In this document: positions 63,488 to 64,000 of the stretch, piece after piece
Position numbering within the stretch: the first letter of the stretch is position 1
How the letters are laid out: every line of letters begins with the position of its first letter
Assembly: GCF_023517795.1 (NCBI RefSeq)
Contig: NZ_CP082928.1
Span: 1,178,001-1,242,000 of the forward strand
Origin: Pseudomonas fulva
Lineage (GTDB): Bacteria > Pseudomonadota > Gammaproteobacteria > Pseudomonadales > Pseudomonadaceae
Length of the DNA: 64,000 bases
Direction of reading: 5' to 3'
Translations under genes and position numbers: made by a program
The notes under the pieces: generated by a model
Seen by the model: the letters and a program-made list of their open reading frames with translations, nothing else
What the model was told of the DNA's origin: nothing
Databases searched by the model: none

Positions 63488-63805
63488 ATGATCCGTCTAT
63501 GCGCCCCCGATGAGCTGCCGGAAGCTCAGAGCCGGGGCTTCTGTATCGAAGACATGCAGCTGTTCGCCGTGCGCAAGGGCGGCGAAGTGTTCGTGTACCG
63601 CAACCGCTGTCCCCACCGCGGGGTGCCGCTGGCATGGCAGGCCGACCAGTTTCTCGACCCCAGCGCCAGCCTGATCCAGTGCGCCCGGCATGGCGCGCTG
63701 TTTCTGATCGAGTCCGGCGAATGCGTGGCGGGGCCCTGCGCAGGAGACACGCTGCGGGCACTCGACTGCCGCGAGGATGGCGAAGGGATCTGGGTCGATC
63801 TGTAG
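63488..63805 (+). CDS. Rieske [2Fe-2S] protein
   Basis: A 105-residue small Rieske ferredoxin. The two cluster motifs are CPHRG (near residue 39) and CARHGALF (near residue 63), giving the C-x-H...C-x2-H set of ligands. The C-terminus is EDGEGIWVDL. No membrane segment is present. It lies 68 bases after phuR and may be cotranscribed, but it is not known to be part of heme uptake. Small Rieske proteins serve dioxygenases or assimilatory reductases; no partner is in the window. Confidence 0.9.
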   Translation: MIRLCAPDELPEAQSRGFCIEDMQLFAVRKGGEVFVYRNRCPHRGVPLAWQADQFLDPSASLIQCARHGALFLIESGECVAGPCAGDTLRALDCREDGEGIWVDL

Positions 63806-63834
63806 CGCCGATAACCTGAGTTATCGCTGCGATC

Positions 63835-64000
63835 TCAAGTCAGCAACACATCCAGGCGCCTTACTACCTCGATACCCAGGGGCGAGATATCAACGCCATA
63901 GGCCAGCACCTCGACGCCCGCGCTCACCGCTTCAATCAGAGCCGCCGCGTAGGCGGGGTCGATCTCCTTGGCAGGCCGCACCGCCTCGATACCCGACAGG
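63835..64000 (-). CDS. sfsA: Sugar fermentation stimulation protein SfsA (C-terminal end)
   Basis: Only the last 54 residues are inside the window; the gene continues past the right edge. The sequence [19 protein letters not shown] and [20 protein letters not shown] matches the conserved C-terminal part of SfsA, a DNA-binding protein with a nuclease-like fold. It is convergent with the Rieske gene; a short hairpin (CGATAAC-CTGA-GTTATCG, 63809-63826) lies between them. Confidence 0.88.
   Translation of the reverse strand, partial: LSGIEAVRPAKEIDPAYAAALIEAVSAGVEVLAYGVDISPLGIEVVRRLDVLLT

Overview
The window is a GC-rich stretch of a Pseudomonas chromosome. The gene order from glmM to dld (glmM-folP-ftsH-rlmE, yhbY, greA-carB-carA, dapB, dnaJ-dnaK-grpE, recN, fur/bamE, rnfH-ratA, smpB, lldR/lldPD-dld) matches what I remember of P. 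aeruginosa. So do the block lipA/lipB-ybeD-dacC-rlpA-mltB-rodA-mrdA-rlmH-rsfS-nadD-proA and the divergent heme locus phuR/phuSTUVW. Pseudomonas-type REP hairpins and longer intergenic repeat modules lie between several genes. The species cannot be fixed from sequence alone; the repeat style reminds me of the P. mendocina/pseudoalcaligenes side of the genus. I saw no rRNA or tRNA genes, CRISPR arrays, insertion sequences or prophage.

Layout. 1-10 kb: cell-wall precursor and folate genes, the FtsH protease with its RlmE methyltransferase partner, and greA-carB-carA with an attenuator-like leader before carA. 10-17 kb: dapB and the heat-shock cluster grpE-dnaK-dnaJ, with two clear sigma-32-type promoters, then recN. 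17-19.4 kb: fur and bamE (divergent), rnfH-ratA and smpB. 19.4-25.2 kb: lactate utilisation (lldR, lldP, lldD, dld), with lldP broken by a single-base frameshift. 25.2-29.1 kb: an AsnC/Lrp regulator, a broken DUF2788 gene, a small globin, rluE, and a LysR/RidA divergent pair. 29.2-40.6 kb: lipoate synthesis and the elongasome/peptidoglycan cluster.

40.8-46.3 kb holds envelope and accessory genes: a DedA-PAP2 fusion, a stand-alone LON-domain protein, a holin-like lrgAB pair, and, divergent from it, a lipoprotein with about eleven MORN repeats fused to a caspase-fold (C13) peptidase domain. This neighbourhood is the best candidate for an under-described system. 46.3-51 kb: a CitMHS transporter, an SDR enzyme, a ChaA-type antiporter and an adenosine/adenine deaminase, separated by repeat-rich intergenic DNA. 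51.4-53.8 kb: a metal-related trio (PCuAC chaperone, PepSY membrane protein, DUF2946). 53.8-56.2 kb: a LysR regulator divergent from a monooxygenase-like protein and a zinc-type oxidoreductase. 56.3-63.4 kb: heme uptake (phuWVUTS divergent from phuR, with a candidate Fur box), followed by a Rieske protein and the C-terminal end of sfsA.

Two genes (lldP and DUF2788) are interrupted relative to their families. Raw reads are needed to tell real decay from assembly error.
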